This document shows, one piece after another, positions 28,920 to 37,465 of a stretch of 64,000 bases of DNA. The position numbers and the translations under genes are program-made. Each line of letters opens with the position of its first letter. Within the stretch, counting starts at the first letter, position 1. Source of the DNA: Subtercola sp. PAMC28395 (GTDB lineage: Bacteria; Actinomycetota; Actinomycetes; Actinomycetales; Microbacteriaceae); assembly GCF_018889995.1 (NCBI RefSeq), contig NZ_CP076547.1, forward strand, positions 310,001 through 374,000. Reading direction: 5' to 3'. The notes beneath the pieces were generated by a model. That model saw only the letters and a program-made list of their open reading frames with translations. It was not told where the DNA came from and did not search any database.

Positions 28920-30413
28920 ATGTATACGACCGTTCCCCACTGGATTGACGGTGCCGAGTACACTGCCACCGACACTCGCACGGCCGAGGTGACTGATCCG
29001 GCAGAAGGAGTCGTCACCCGGAACGTTGCTCTCGCATCGAGCGGGGATGTCGCGCTGGCCGTGCAGGCAGCAACCGACGCATTCCCGGGCTGGCGAGACA
29101 CGTCGCTGGCAAAGCGCACGGCCATCCTGTTCAGATTCCGGGAACTCCTGAACGAACGAAAGCCTGAGTTGGCGGCACTGATCACAGCCGAACACGGCAA
29201 GATCCTCTCCGACGCCCTCGCCGAGGTATCGCGCGGTCAAGAAGTCGTCGAGTTCGCCTGCGGCATCGCGCAACTCGTGAAGGGCGAGTTCTCAGAGAAC
29301 GTCTCGACGAACGTCGATGTGCATTCTGTACGCGCCCCACTCGGCCCCGTCGCCATTATCTCCCCGTTCAATTTCCCTGCCATGGTGCCGATGTGGTTCT
29401 TTCCCATCGCAATCGCGGCGGGCAACACCGTCATACTCAAGCCTTCGGAGAAGGTTCCAAGTGCGGCGGTCTGGATCGCTCGACTGTGGGCCGAGGCAGG
29501 GCTTCCCGATGGAGTGTTCAACGTGGTCAATGGCGACAAGGTCGCTGTGGATGCTCTGCTGACGCACCCCGACATCAAGAGCATCTCGTTCGTGGGCTCT
29601 ACGCCGATCGCCCGGTACGTCTACGAGACGGGTAGCGCGCACGGCAAGCGTGTTCAGGCCCTCGGTGGCGCGAAGAACCACATGGTCGTGATGCCTGATG
29701 CCGACCTCGATCTCGCGGCAGACGAGGCAGTGAATGGCGGTTTCGGGTCGGCGGGCGAACGGTGCATGGCCGTGTCGACCGTTGTCGCGGTCGGGCCGAT
29801 TGCAGACCGGCTCGCCGAAAAGATCGCTCAGCGCGCCCGCTCGTTGCGCACAGGGGACGGCCGTCGCGACTGCGACATGGGCCCGCTCGTCACGGCGGCG
29901 TCGAAGGAGCGAGTAACCGGATTAATCGCCTCGGGTATCGAACAAGGCGCAACACTCGTCGTCGACGGCCGAGAGATCTCAGTTGACGCGCCCAGCACGG
30001 GGTTCTTCGTCGGCCCCACATTGTTCGACCATGTGACGACCGACATGAAGATCTACACCGAAGAGATCTTCGGGCCGGTTCTGCTGATTATCCGGGTTGA
30101 CACACTGCAGGAAGCGATCCGGCTCGTCAACAGCAATCCGTACGGCAATGGCACGTCGATCTTCACCGGCGATGGCCGAGCCGCCCGCGCCTTCCAGAAC
30201 GAGATCGAAGTGGGCATGGTCGGCGTCAACGTGCCAGTGCCCGTGCCTGTTGCGTATTACTCCTTCGGTGGCTGGAAGGACTCGTTGTTCGGCGACTCGC
30301 ACGCTCACGGTGCCGACGGCGTGAAGTTCTTCACTCGCGCAAGGGTCGTCACCTCGCGCTGGCCACTAGGCGCTGGCACGGGAATCAATTTGGGCTTTCC
30401 CGTAAACGGCTGA
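28920..30413 (+). CDS. mmsA: CoA-acylating (methyl)malonate-semialdehyde dehydrogenase
   Basis: A 497-residue aldehyde dehydrogenase of the MmsA/IolA branch. The active cysteine lies in FGSAGERCMAVS, IISPFNFPAMVPMWFFPIA and GVNVPVPVPVAYYSFGGWK mark the CoA-dependent subgroup. It converts malonate semialdehyde or methylmalonate semialdehyde to acetyl-CoA or propionyl-CoA. AAGGAG precedes the ATG. As the last gene of the operon it suggests that the imported compound is broken down to a 3-oxo acid semialdehyde, as in inositol, beta-alanine or valine breakdown, though no other inositol gene is here. Confidence 0.9.
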   Translation: MYTTVPHWIDGAEYTATDTRTAEVTDPAEGVVTRNVALASSGDVALAVQAATDAFPGWRDTSLAKRTAILFRFRELLNERKPELAALITAEHGKILSDALAEVSRGQEVVEFACGIAQLVKGEFSENVSTNVDVHSVRAPLGPVAIISPFNFPAMVPMWFFPIAIAAGNTVILKPSEKVPSAAVWIARLWAEAGLPDGVFNVVNGDKVAVDALLTHPDIKSISFVGSTPIARYVYETGSAHGKRVQALGGAKNHMVVMPDADLDLAADEAVNGGFGSAGERCMAVSTVVAVGPIADRLAEKIAQRARSLRTGDGRRDCDMGPLVTAASKERVTGLIASGIEQGATLVVDGREISVDAPSTGFFVGPTLFDHVTTDMKIYTEEIFGPVLLIIRVDTLQEAIRLVNSNPYGNGTSIFTGDGRAARAFQNEIEVGMVGVNVPVPVPVAYYSFGGWKDSLFGDSHAHGADGVKFFTRARVVTSRWPLGAGTGINLGFPVNG

Positions 30414-30429
30414 CCGCGGTCGCCAATGT

Positions 30430-30441
30430 AACATTCATGTT
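30430..30441. promoter_or_regulatory. AACAT-TC-ATGTT palindrome before the second sugar operon
   Basis: Arms AACAT and ATGTT are separated by two bases in an AT-rich region (about 30425-30480) upstream of the second binding-protein gene. The minus strand reads ACATGAA, shared with the site at 24000-24006. Probably an operator for a regulator common to both operons. Confidence 0.45.
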
Positions 30442-30547
30442 TCATTTCTGTTCTAACGATCATTTTTTTTGTATTGTTTGTTCACCTAGTAATCCGACCC
30501 GAGTATCTAAAGCTCAGGGCAACCTCTGGCTCTTCAAAGGAGAAAAG

Positions 30548-31783
30548 ATGTTCCGCACAACCAAGGTGGCGCTGGTAGCCGCCATCGGTACAGCCTCGAT
30601 GCTCGCACTTTCGGCGTGCTCGGCTGGCAGCCCCTCCGCGACCGACGCCCCGGTCAGCTCGATCAAGTTCGTCGCCGCAGAGTACAGCGACAACACGTCG
30701 GCTTATTGGACCGATGTAGCCAAGCGGTTCACCGCGAAGACCGGCATCAAGGTCGACCTCCAGGTCATCGGCTGGAGCGACATTCACCAGCAGGTCAGCA
30801 CCATGATTCAGACGAATCAGATTCCCGACATTCTCAACCTCGATTCGTTCTCGCAGTATGCTGCCGATGACCTGCTCTACCCGGCAAGCGACATCGAGAC
30901 CTCGGCACTGGCCACGAACATCCCCCAGAACTTGGCGACATCGGGTTCCTACAATGGCACCCAGTACGCGCTGCCCTTCGTCGGGAGCGCGTCAACCCTG
31001 TTCTACAACACCGACCTGTTCGCTCAGGCGGGAATCTCAGGGCCTCCGACGACACTCGACGAGCTGGCCACCGACGCGAAGAAGATCTCTGCTCTGCCAG
31101 GAAAAGCAGGATTCGCCCTGTCGCTGAGCCCCGAAGCGCCGCACATCGACTACTCCACCTTCATGTTCAACATGGGCGGCGCCTACATGAAAGACGGCAA
31201 GTGGACCGTCGACTCCGCCGAGAACGTCACCGCACTACAATTTCTGAACAAGCTCACCGCCGACGGAGCAACCGAAGTGAACCCGGGTAACACTGGTCGC
31301 GTCGACGGCACCTGGCAGTTGTTCCAGTCAGGAACCGCCGGCATGGTGATTGGCCAGAGCGCGCTCGACGAGCGCATGAAGGGCAACGGCGTAAAGTATG
31401 CGACCGCACCGTTTCCCTCCGCTTCCGGAGTGAAGCCGACTAGCCTCGCGATCGCCGACTACATCATGGGGTTCAAGAAGCCGGGCAACCAAGACGCCGT
31501 CAAACAGTTCCTGGACTTCGCTCTCGCGCAGGAGAATTACGCACCCCTGATCAGCGACACGGGCCTGCTGCCGGTAACGACCGACCTCCAGGCCAAGCTT
31601 GCCGCTGACCCCACTGCAGGGCCATACATCACCGCCTTACAGTCCGCCAGCTTCGCTCCCGTCGGAGAGCCGAACTGGGACAAGGTGCTCGGCGAGATGA
31701 AGAACTCGCTGGGGCTCGCCGTCAGCGGCAAAGATCCCAAGGACATCCTTTCCCAGATCCAAGCTGTCGCCACCGCGAACTGA
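30548..31783 (+). CDS. Sugar ABC transporter substrate-binding lipoprotein (transporter 2)
   Basis: A 411-residue family 1 binding protein. ATG 30548 follows AAAGGAGAAAAG; the upstream extension in the same frame covers the promoter and is rejected. The lipobox is LSAC near residue 23. KTGIKVDLQVIGWSDIHQQV and YALPFVGSASTLFYNTDLF are typical of CUT1 binding proteins. It differs substantially from the first binding protein (26639), so the island imports two ligands or two forms of one ligand. The permease gene begins with its stop. Confidence 0.93.
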   Translation: MFRTTKVALVAAIGTASMLALSACSAGSPSATDAPVSSIKFVAAEYSDNTSAYWTDVAKRFTAKTGIKVDLQVIGWSDIHQQVSTMIQTNQIPDILNLDSFSQYAADDLLYPASDIETSALATNIPQNLATSGSYNGTQYALPFVGSASTLFYNTDLFAQAGISGPPTTLDELATDAKKISALPGKAGFALSLSPEAPHIDYSTFMFNMGGAYMKDGKWTVDSAENVTALQFLNKLTADGATEVNPGNTGRVDGTWQLFQSGTAGMVIGQSALDERMKGNGVKYATAPFPSASGVKPTSLAIADYIMGFKKPGNQDAVKQFLDFALAQENYAPLISDTGLLPVTTDLQAKLAADPTAGPYITALQSASFAPVGEPNWDKVLGEMKNSLGLAVSGKDPKDILSQIQAVATAN

Positions 31784-32748
31784 TGTCGACAACCGTCAGA
31801 GTGCCTGCTGACCGGGCCGCAACCCGGCCCGGTCAGCAGGCTCCGGCCAGTCGTGCCGCACGAAAACGACGCAACTCCCCCAACCGCTTGCGGACGTTGT
31901 CTCTGCTGGCGTGGATCGGGCCTAGCGTCGCGCTCGTTGTTGCGGTCGTCGTCTATCCCCTATTTGAGACACTGCGGGCGGCATTCCAGAAGTTCTCGCT
32001 GACGGGCGCCGTGAAAGGTTGGGCCGGATTCGCGAACTTCGAGAAGATCTTCTCCGATCCCGACCTCACTCGAGTGTTGATCAACACTCTGATCTGGGTG
32101 GTCTGCGGCGTCGCGATCACGACGCTGCTCGCTCTTCCGATGGGCCAACTTCTCAACAGGGAATTCCGCGGCCGCCGTCTGCTTCGCATCGCGCTCATCG
32201 TGCCGTGGGCCACCTCGGTAGTCATGACGGCGATCGGGTTCCGATGGATCTTGAACTACTACTATGGCGTGCTCAACCCTTTTCTGATGAGCCTCCATAT
32301 CATCGATGCGCCGGTCGATTGGTTGGGCGACGAGCGCACCATCATGCCGGTGATGATCTTCACCGCCGTCTTCATCTCTCTCCCCTTCACCTCGTTCGCG
32401 GTGCTCGCAGGACTCAAGGGCATTCCAGAAGAGGTCAAAGAAGCGAGTCAGATCGACGGGGCAAGTCGTTGGCAGGCCTACCGGCACATCACACTTCCCC
32501 TGCTGAGGGGACCGCTCATGGTCACCGTACTGCTGAACTCCATCTGGATTTTCAACTCCTTCCCGATCATCTACGTGCTGAACAAGAGCAACCCGGGCTA
32601 CCAGAACGACACGACGATCACCTTCATGTACAAGATCGCCTTCCTCACCGATCGCGACATCGGCGCCGGTGCAGCCATGGCTGTATTCAACGTGCTGATC
32701 ATCGGAGTGTGTGTCGCGTTCTACGTGCGCCGCGCGAGACTGGAGTAA
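31783..32748 (+). CDS. Sugar ABC transporter permease, MalF type (transporter 2)
   Basis: A 321-residue permease with a basic cytosolic N-terminus (~40 residues) and six helices. The EAA loop is EVKEASQIDGASRWQAYRHI and the INYLNKSN-like FPIIYVLNKSNPGYQ segment replaces the usual GGGP stretch. Start overlaps the binding-protein TGA by one base. Confidence 0.92.
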   Translation: MSTTVRVPADRAATRPGQQAPASRAARKRRNSPNRLRTLSLLAWIGPSVALVVAVVVYPLFETLRAAFQKFSLTGAVKGWAGFANFEKIFSDPDLTRVLINTLIWVVCGVAITTLLALPMGQLLNREFRGRRLLRIALIVPWATSVVMTAIGFRWILNYYYGVLNPFLMSLHIIDAPVDWLGDERTIMPVMIFTAVFISLPFTSFAVLAGLKGIPEEVKEASQIDGASRWQAYRHITLPLLRGPLMVTVLLNSIWIFNSFPIIYVLNKSNPGYQNDTTITFMYKIAFLTDRDIGAGAAMAVFNVLIIGVCVAFYVRRARLE

Positions 32749-32751
32749 TCG

Positions 32752-33579
32752 ATGACAAAGTCGAAATTGGCGTCCGTAGCCCTCACCCTCATCGCGCTCG
32801 CGCTCTCACTGCTGCTTCTCAGTCCCTATCTGGTGATGCTGCTTACCTCGTTCAAACCGAGCAGCGAACTCGTTTCCGTTCCGGGAACTCTCTTCCCGAA
32901 GAACTGGGACTTCAGCAACTACATCAACATGTGGACTGCGGCACCCGTTGCGCAGTACCTGGCGAACTCGCTTCTCGTCGCCGGGGTGTCTACTGTTCTC
33001 GTCTTGCTGATCGCGGTTCCTGCCGCGTATGCGACAGCGAGGTTCACTTTTCCCGGCCGCCGCAGCTATCTCTTCTTCATTCTCATCGCGCAAATTCTGG
33101 CCCCCATCGCGCTGATAGTCGGCCTGTATCGGGAGTTCGCGACCCTCGGACTTCTCGACAGCCTGCCGGCGCTGATTATCATCAACACCGCATTCAACCT
33201 GTCATTCGCAATTTGGCTGCTGCGTGGGTTCATCTCAACCGTTCCTGCGACGCTTGAAGAAGCGGCGTGGATGGACGGCTCGTCGAGAATCCGGGCACTC
33301 TGGACGATCGTGCTGCCGGTCATCCGGCCTGGACTCGTGACGGCCGGCATCTACGCATTCATCGCGGGCTGGAATGAGTTCATCGTGGCCCTCACCCTCA
33401 TCAGCAGCGAAGACAAGAAGACTCTGCAGGTGGGAATCACCCAGTTCATCGGGCGAGACAACATTCAGTGGCAGTACCTGTTTGGAACCTCGCTCGTCGC
33501 AATCATCCCGGTCGTCGTTCTGTTTCTGTTCGTCGAGAAACATCTCGTCGGCGGCCTGACCGAAGGCAGCGTGAAATGA
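32752..33579 (+). CDS. Sugar ABC transporter permease, MalG type (transporter 2)
   Basis: A 275-residue six-helix permease. EAA loop LEEAAWMDGSSRIRALWTIV; C-terminus VEKHLVGGLTEGSVK. It begins 3 bases after the MalF-type gene, and its TGA overlaps the ATG of the next gene (ATGA), tying the unusual family 5 protein to this transporter. A shared multi-sugar ATPase (MsiK-like) encoded elsewhere probably powers both systems. Confidence 0.93.
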   Translation: MTKSKLASVALTLIALALSLLLLSPYLVMLLTSFKPSSELVSVPGTLFPKNWDFSNYINMWTAAPVAQYLANSLLVAGVSTVLVLLIAVPAAYATARFTFPGRRSYLFFILIAQILAPIALIVGLYREFATLGLLDSLPALIIINTAFNLSFAIWLLRGFISTVPATLEEAAWMDGSSRIRALWTIVLPVIRPGLVTAGIYAFIAGWNEFIVALTLISSEDKKTLQVGITQFIGRDNIQWQYLFGTSLVAIIPVVVLFLFVEKHLVGGLTEGSVK

Positions 33580-35015
33580 CGAACAACATCTCGGGCGGTC
33601 TCGCCTACACCATCGGCACTCTAGACCCCTACGACGCGGCGACGTCGGGCGGGGTCGCTGTTCTCGATCACGTTCACGACACGCTTCGCCGTCGCGACCC
33701 AGCCACCGGGCGGCTCGACGGCGGCTTGGCCGAAGGTACTCTCGTTCGCGTGGGTGAGCACGAGTACGAACTCACTCTCAGACCGGATGCTCTCTTCAAT
33801 GACGGCACAGAGGTGACTGCCGAAGACGCCGCCGCCGCGGTGCGCACCATGGTGCAGGCCACGGGCGAGAAAGGTCAGCTTCTCGGAGAGTCGCTTCGGG
33901 CCGTGCGGGATGCCCTTGCTGTCGGCGAACGCACGCTGCGCTTGCACACCGCAGGACCGATGCCGCTTCTCGACGAACGTCTGGCCCTAGTGCGCGTCAT
34001 TCCGCAACACTGGCAAAATTCGGGTCTGCGGCGCGCGTATGCGCCCGCTACCGGTCCGTACCGCATCGTCGAAGCGAGCAGCGCGACCGTCGCACTCGAA
34101 CCTGCAGAGACATACCCCGGAGCGAGCTTGCGTCCTCTGCTGACGCTGAGAGCAAGCCCTGACGCCTCAGAGCGGCTCGATGGGTTGTTGGGAGGCGAGT
34201 TCGACGCCATCGAAGACCCGTCGCCGACATCAGAGTCGCGGATCAGCCTGCGATCTGATCTTGAGTTTGGTCGCCAAGAGAGCCAGAACATTTTGTGGCT
34301 TATGTTCAATTGCGCCGACCAGCGGTTGAAAGATGTTCGGGTGCGGCGGGCGATCGTTCACGCGCTCGATCGCGACGGACTTTCCCGGCATGCCAATGGC
34401 GGCGATCTGGTGCCGGCCGACTCGCTGCTTCCTTCGTGGCACGCAGACTACGCACCCTGCCCCATGTACCCGCAGTCCGACGTCACGGCCGCGAAAGAAC
34501 TTTTAGCCGCCGCAGGATACGGCAGCGGCCTCGAGTTGCGTCTTGCCGTCTCGAGCGCGAGTTGGGTAGAGGCGAACGCCGATACGGTCGTCAGCCAGCT
34601 GGCCAGAGCCGGAATCGATGTCACCGTCACCGTCGCCCACACCGCCGATCTTTTCTCGGCCGAGGTGCCCGCGGGCGACTACGACCTCCTACTCAGTTCG
34701 GGTGACCCGAGCGTGTACGGGGTAGACGGTGAGTTCGTCCTCCGCTGGTATCTGGGACGCACCTGGGCTCGCGGATACTGTCATTGGCAGGACCCCGTGG
34801 CAGACGAACTCGAATCGCTTTTCGACCAAGCCTCCATCGCTCCGCGTGATCTCCAGCGGGACTTGCTCGCCACGGCCCAGCGCCTGTGCGCCGAACAGGT
34901 GCCGATCGCTCCCCTTGGTCATCGAAAGCAACCGAGCGCGTGGTCTACCCGGTTGACCGGGTTCAGACCGTCTCGCACCACGGGCCTGAATCTGCGCACC
35001 CCGTTTCGAGGCTGA
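33576..35015 (+). CDS. Family 5 solute-binding (DppA/OppA-like) protein without signal peptide
   Basis: A 479-residue protein starting MTNNISGGLAYTIGTLDPYD, directly in the mature domain of an extracellular family 5 binding protein. Family marks include LTLRPDALFNDGTEVTAEDA, ATGPYRIVEASSATVALEP and LMFNCADQRLKDVRVRRAIV. The start is fixed by the ATGA overlap with the permease, and the longer upstream reading in this frame is a shadow of that permease. There is no leader, lipobox or HTH domain (unlike SgrR), so the protein should stay in the cytoplasm. It may be an intracellular ligand sensor, carrier or enzyme. Its ligand class (peptide-like) fits the nearby M29-type peptidase. Confidence 0.75.
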   Translation: MTNNISGGLAYTIGTLDPYDAATSGGVAVLDHVHDTLRRRDPATGRLDGGLAEGTLVRVGEHEYELTLRPDALFNDGTEVTAEDAAAAVRTMVQATGEKGQLLGESLRAVRDALAVGERTLRLHTAGPMPLLDERLALVRVIPQHWQNSGLRRAYAPATGPYRIVEASSATVALEPAETYPGASLRPLLTLRASPDASERLDGLLGGEFDAIEDPSPTSESRISLRSDLEFGRQESQNILWLMFNCADQRLKDVRVRRAIVHALDRDGLSRHANGGDLVPADSLLPSWHADYAPCPMYPQSDVTAAKELLAAAGYGSGLELRLAVSSASWVEANADTVVSQLARAGIDVTVTVAHTADLFSAEVPAGDYDLLLSSGDPSVYGVDGEFVLRWYLGRTWARGYCHWQDPVADELESLFDQASIAPRDLQRDLLATAQRLCAEQVPIAPLGHRKQPSAWSTRLTGFRPSRTTGLNLRTPFRG

Positions 35016-35021
35016 CCGTAA

Positions 35022-35034
35022 ATATTGTCAATAT
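35022..35034. promoter_or_regulatory. ATATTG-T-CAATAT palindrome before the BtpA operon
   Basis: A perfect 13-base inverted repeat, followed by ATGAACATGATTTATG in an AT-rich 90-base gap. Upstream of the TTG-started BtpA gene. Suggests a separate promoter for the downstream half of the island. Confidence 0.45.
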
Positions 35035-35107
35035 GAACATGATTTATGTATAAACTAAACATGCATCAAACATTCCGGGACAGCCGGAATCTTCGAAAGG
35101 AATTACA

Positions 35108-35923
35108 TTGACCTGGCTCGACAACCTCTTTCCGGTGCGAAAGCCCGTCATCGCGATGTTGCACCTGCAGGCACTGCCGGGCGACCCCGCCTTCAACTCC
35201 CTTGGGGGTATGCGCTCAGTGATCGACGCCGCCCGGCGGGATCTCGACGCGCTGCAATCCGGCGGCGTAGACGGGCTGCTGATCTCGAACGAATTCAGCC
35301 TGCCCTACCTCACGAAGACAGAGCCGCTCACTGCGATCAGCATGGCGACGATCATCGGTGAACTCTCTGACGAGATCACCATCCCGTTCGGCGTCAACGT
35401 ACTGTGGGATGGCATCGCCTCACTCGATCTCGCTGCCGCGACAGGCGCGCAGTACGTTCGCGAGATCTTCACGGGGGTCTACGCCAGTGACTTCGGCCTG
35501 TGGGACACGAACGTCGGGGCTACCGCACGGCACCGAGCCCGGATCGGAGCCAGCGATGTCAAAATGATCTTCAACATCGTGCCAGAGGCCACGGCGTATC
35601 TCGGTTCGCGGTCGCTCGCTGACATCGCCGTGTCGACCGTGTTCAATGCCAAACCCGACGCGATCTGCGTGTCGGGCCTCACTGCCGGCGCAGCAACAGA
35701 CAGCGCTTCACTGAGAGTCGTGAAAGAAAACGCAGGCGACACCCCAGTCATCGTGAATACCGGCGTGCGAGCAGAGACCGCCGAACTTCAACTCTCCATC
35801 GCTGATGCAGCGATCGTCGGCACGGCACTCAAGGTCGATGGAAAATTCGAGAACGCCGCAGACGAGAAACGGGTGCGTGAGCTGATGAGCGCCGTGCGCG
35901 ATGTGCGGATGAGTCGAGTCTGA
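35108..35923 (+). CDS. BtpA/SgcQ family TIM-barrel protein
   Basis: A 271-residue protein of the BtpA family: KPVIAMLHLQALPGDPAF, DLDALQSGGVDGLLISNEFS, IPFGVNVLWDGIASLDLAAA and AICVSGLTAGAATD. The TTG at 35108 has AAAGGA 7 bases upstream. BtpA was first linked to photosystem I biogenesis in cyanobacteria, but heterotrophs carry it in sugar operons, as with sgcQ of E. coli; its reaction there is not established. The barrel and Asp/Glu pattern suggest a sugar-phosphate enzyme. It leads a BtpA-kinase-peptidase unit in this island. Confidence 0.88.
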   Translation: MTWLDNLFPVRKPVIAMLHLQALPGDPAFNSLGGMRSVIDAARRDLDALQSGGVDGLLISNEFSLPYLTKTEPLTAISMATIIGELSDEITIPFGVNVLWDGIASLDLAAATGAQYVREIFTGVYASDFGLWDTNVGATARHRARIGASDVKMIFNIVPEATAYLGSRSLADIAVSTVFNAKPDAICVSGLTAGAATDSASLRVVKENAGDTPVIVNTGVRAETAELQLSIADAAIVGTALKVDGKFENAADEKRVRELMSAVRDVRMSRV

Positions 35924-35947
35924 CGCAGACTGCGCAAGGATCGAGTC

Positions 35948-37462
35948 ATGGCACTCCTTATCGGTTTCGACCTCGGAACCTTCGAAGCGAAGGGCGTTCT
36001 CGTCAATGAGACGGGTGAGGTGCGGGCGAGCTCGGTACGGTCCTACAGCATCATCACGCCGAAACCGGGATTCGTTGAGCATGACGCCGAACTCCACTGG
36101 TGGGGCAGCTTCTGCGAGATCGTCGGCGAACTACTGAGCTCTGTTGCCGAGGGCGAATCCGTCGCGGCAGTCGCGTGCAGTGGAATCGGCCCCAGCGTTC
36201 TGCCGGTCGATGCGTCCGGGCATCCACTTCGCAACGCAATTCTCTACGGCATCGACACGCGAGCGACCCTTCAGATCGCTCGCATCGAGGACGCACTCGG
36301 TCGCGAGGTGATTCACGCCCGCAGCGGCAATGATCTATCGAGCCAGTCTGCGGGACCGAAGATCGCGTGGATCCATGACAACGAATCCGAGGTATACAGC
36401 CGAACGCACCGTTTTGTGACGAGCCAGAGCTTTCTCGTCGGCCGCCTCACCGATCGATGGGTGATGGACTACGGCACCGCAGCCTACTTTCACCCGTTGT
36501 ACGAGCTGGCTGAAGGCAGATGGAACACGGCTGGCTGTGAGTGGTTCGTCGACGACGACCAGCTTCCCGAGCTGGCCTGGGCCGGCGAGGTAGCCGGCGC
36601 GGTCTCCAGGGCGGCAGCGGGGGCCACCGGTCTGGCTGAGGGCACACCGGTGCTGGTGGGCACAAGCGATGCTCTCGCCGAGGCATTCAGCTGCGGCGCT
36701 CTCGATCCTGGCGACCTGATGGTCATGTACGGGTCGAGCCACTTCTTCATTCAGGTGGTAGATCGTGCTGTCACCAATGCCGGGCTGTACGCGGCGCCCT
36801 ACCTCTTCGAGGGCTCGTACGTGCTTGCCGCGGGCACGTCGACGGCCGGAACCATCACTCGCTGGTTCGTCGACATACTCGGGCTGGAGCAGAACACGGA
36901 CGGCGCCGTGTTCACCGAACTCGCAATCGAGGCCGGGCAGTCCCCGCCCGGCGCCAACGAACTTCTCGCGCTGCCGCACTTCAGCGGGGAACGCACACCA
37001 CTGAACGACCCGGATGCTCGCGGGATGCTTGCTGGCCTGACAGTCAGACACACTAGGGCCGATGTCTACCGGTCGTTGCTCGAGGGAATCGGCTACGGCG
37101 TCGCAGATGTGTTCGCGTGCTATGCAGACGCCGGCGTGCCTCCTCACCGCATTCTCGCGGTCGGCGGTGGCACGAAGAACTCTGTGTGGCTCTCACTCGT
37201 CTCAGATATGTCGGGTCTCGCGCAGGAGGTGTGCCACGGCAACGGCGCATCGTATGGCGACGCGATGCTCGCTGCCGTGGCCGTGGGCCTGGTGCCGAGC
37301 CCGCGTGCGGTCGCTGCCTGGGCGAAGACGTCGGCGCGAATCATCCCTGACGCCGCTCGTACTCGTTTTTACAGCGAGCGCACTTTGCTCTGGCACGAAC
37401 TGCAGACAGCCATGCAACCCATAGCTCACCAATTAGCGCGTCTATCCTCGAAAGGTAACTGA
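35948..37462 (+). CDS. FGGY-family carbohydrate kinase
   Basis: A 504-residue kinase of the xylulokinase/gluconokinase superfamily. LIGFDLGTFEAKGVLVNETG is the N-terminal phosphate loop, VMYGSSHFF the second-domain start, and AVGGGTKNSVWLSLVSDMSG the adenosine-binding motif. It should phosphorylate a pentulose, polyol or sugar acid delivered by the transporters. It lies 24 bases after the BtpA gene and 3 bases before the peptidase-like gene. Confidence 0.9.
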   Translation: MALLIGFDLGTFEAKGVLVNETGEVRASSVRSYSIITPKPGFVEHDAELHWWGSFCEIVGELLSSVAEGESVAAVACSGIGPSVLPVDASGHPLRNAILYGIDTRATLQIARIEDALGREVIHARSGNDLSSQSAGPKIAWIHDNESEVYSRTHRFVTSQSFLVGRLTDRWVMDYGTAAYFHPLYELAEGRWNTAGCEWFVDDDQLPELAWAGEVAGAVSRAAAGATGLAEGTPVLVGTSDALAEAFSCGALDPGDLMVMYGSSHFFIQVVDRAVTNAGLYAAPYLFEGSYVLAAGTSTAGTITRWFVDILGLEQNTDGAVFTELAIEAGQSPPGANELLALPHFSGERTPLNDPDARGMLAGLTVRHTRADVYRSLLEGIGYGVADVFACYADAGVPPHRILAVGGGTKNSVWLSLVSDMSGLAQEVCHGNGASYGDAMLAAVAVGLVPSPRAVAAWAKTSARIIPDAARTRFYSERTLLWHELQTAMQPIAHQLARLSSKGN

Positions 37463-37465
37463 TAC

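Noticed and set aside
30421..30475. T-rich run after mmsA as a rho-independent terminator
   Set aside because: GACCGCGGTC is palindromic but lies too far from the T8 run and has almost no loop; the run is better seen as part of the AT-rich promoter region.
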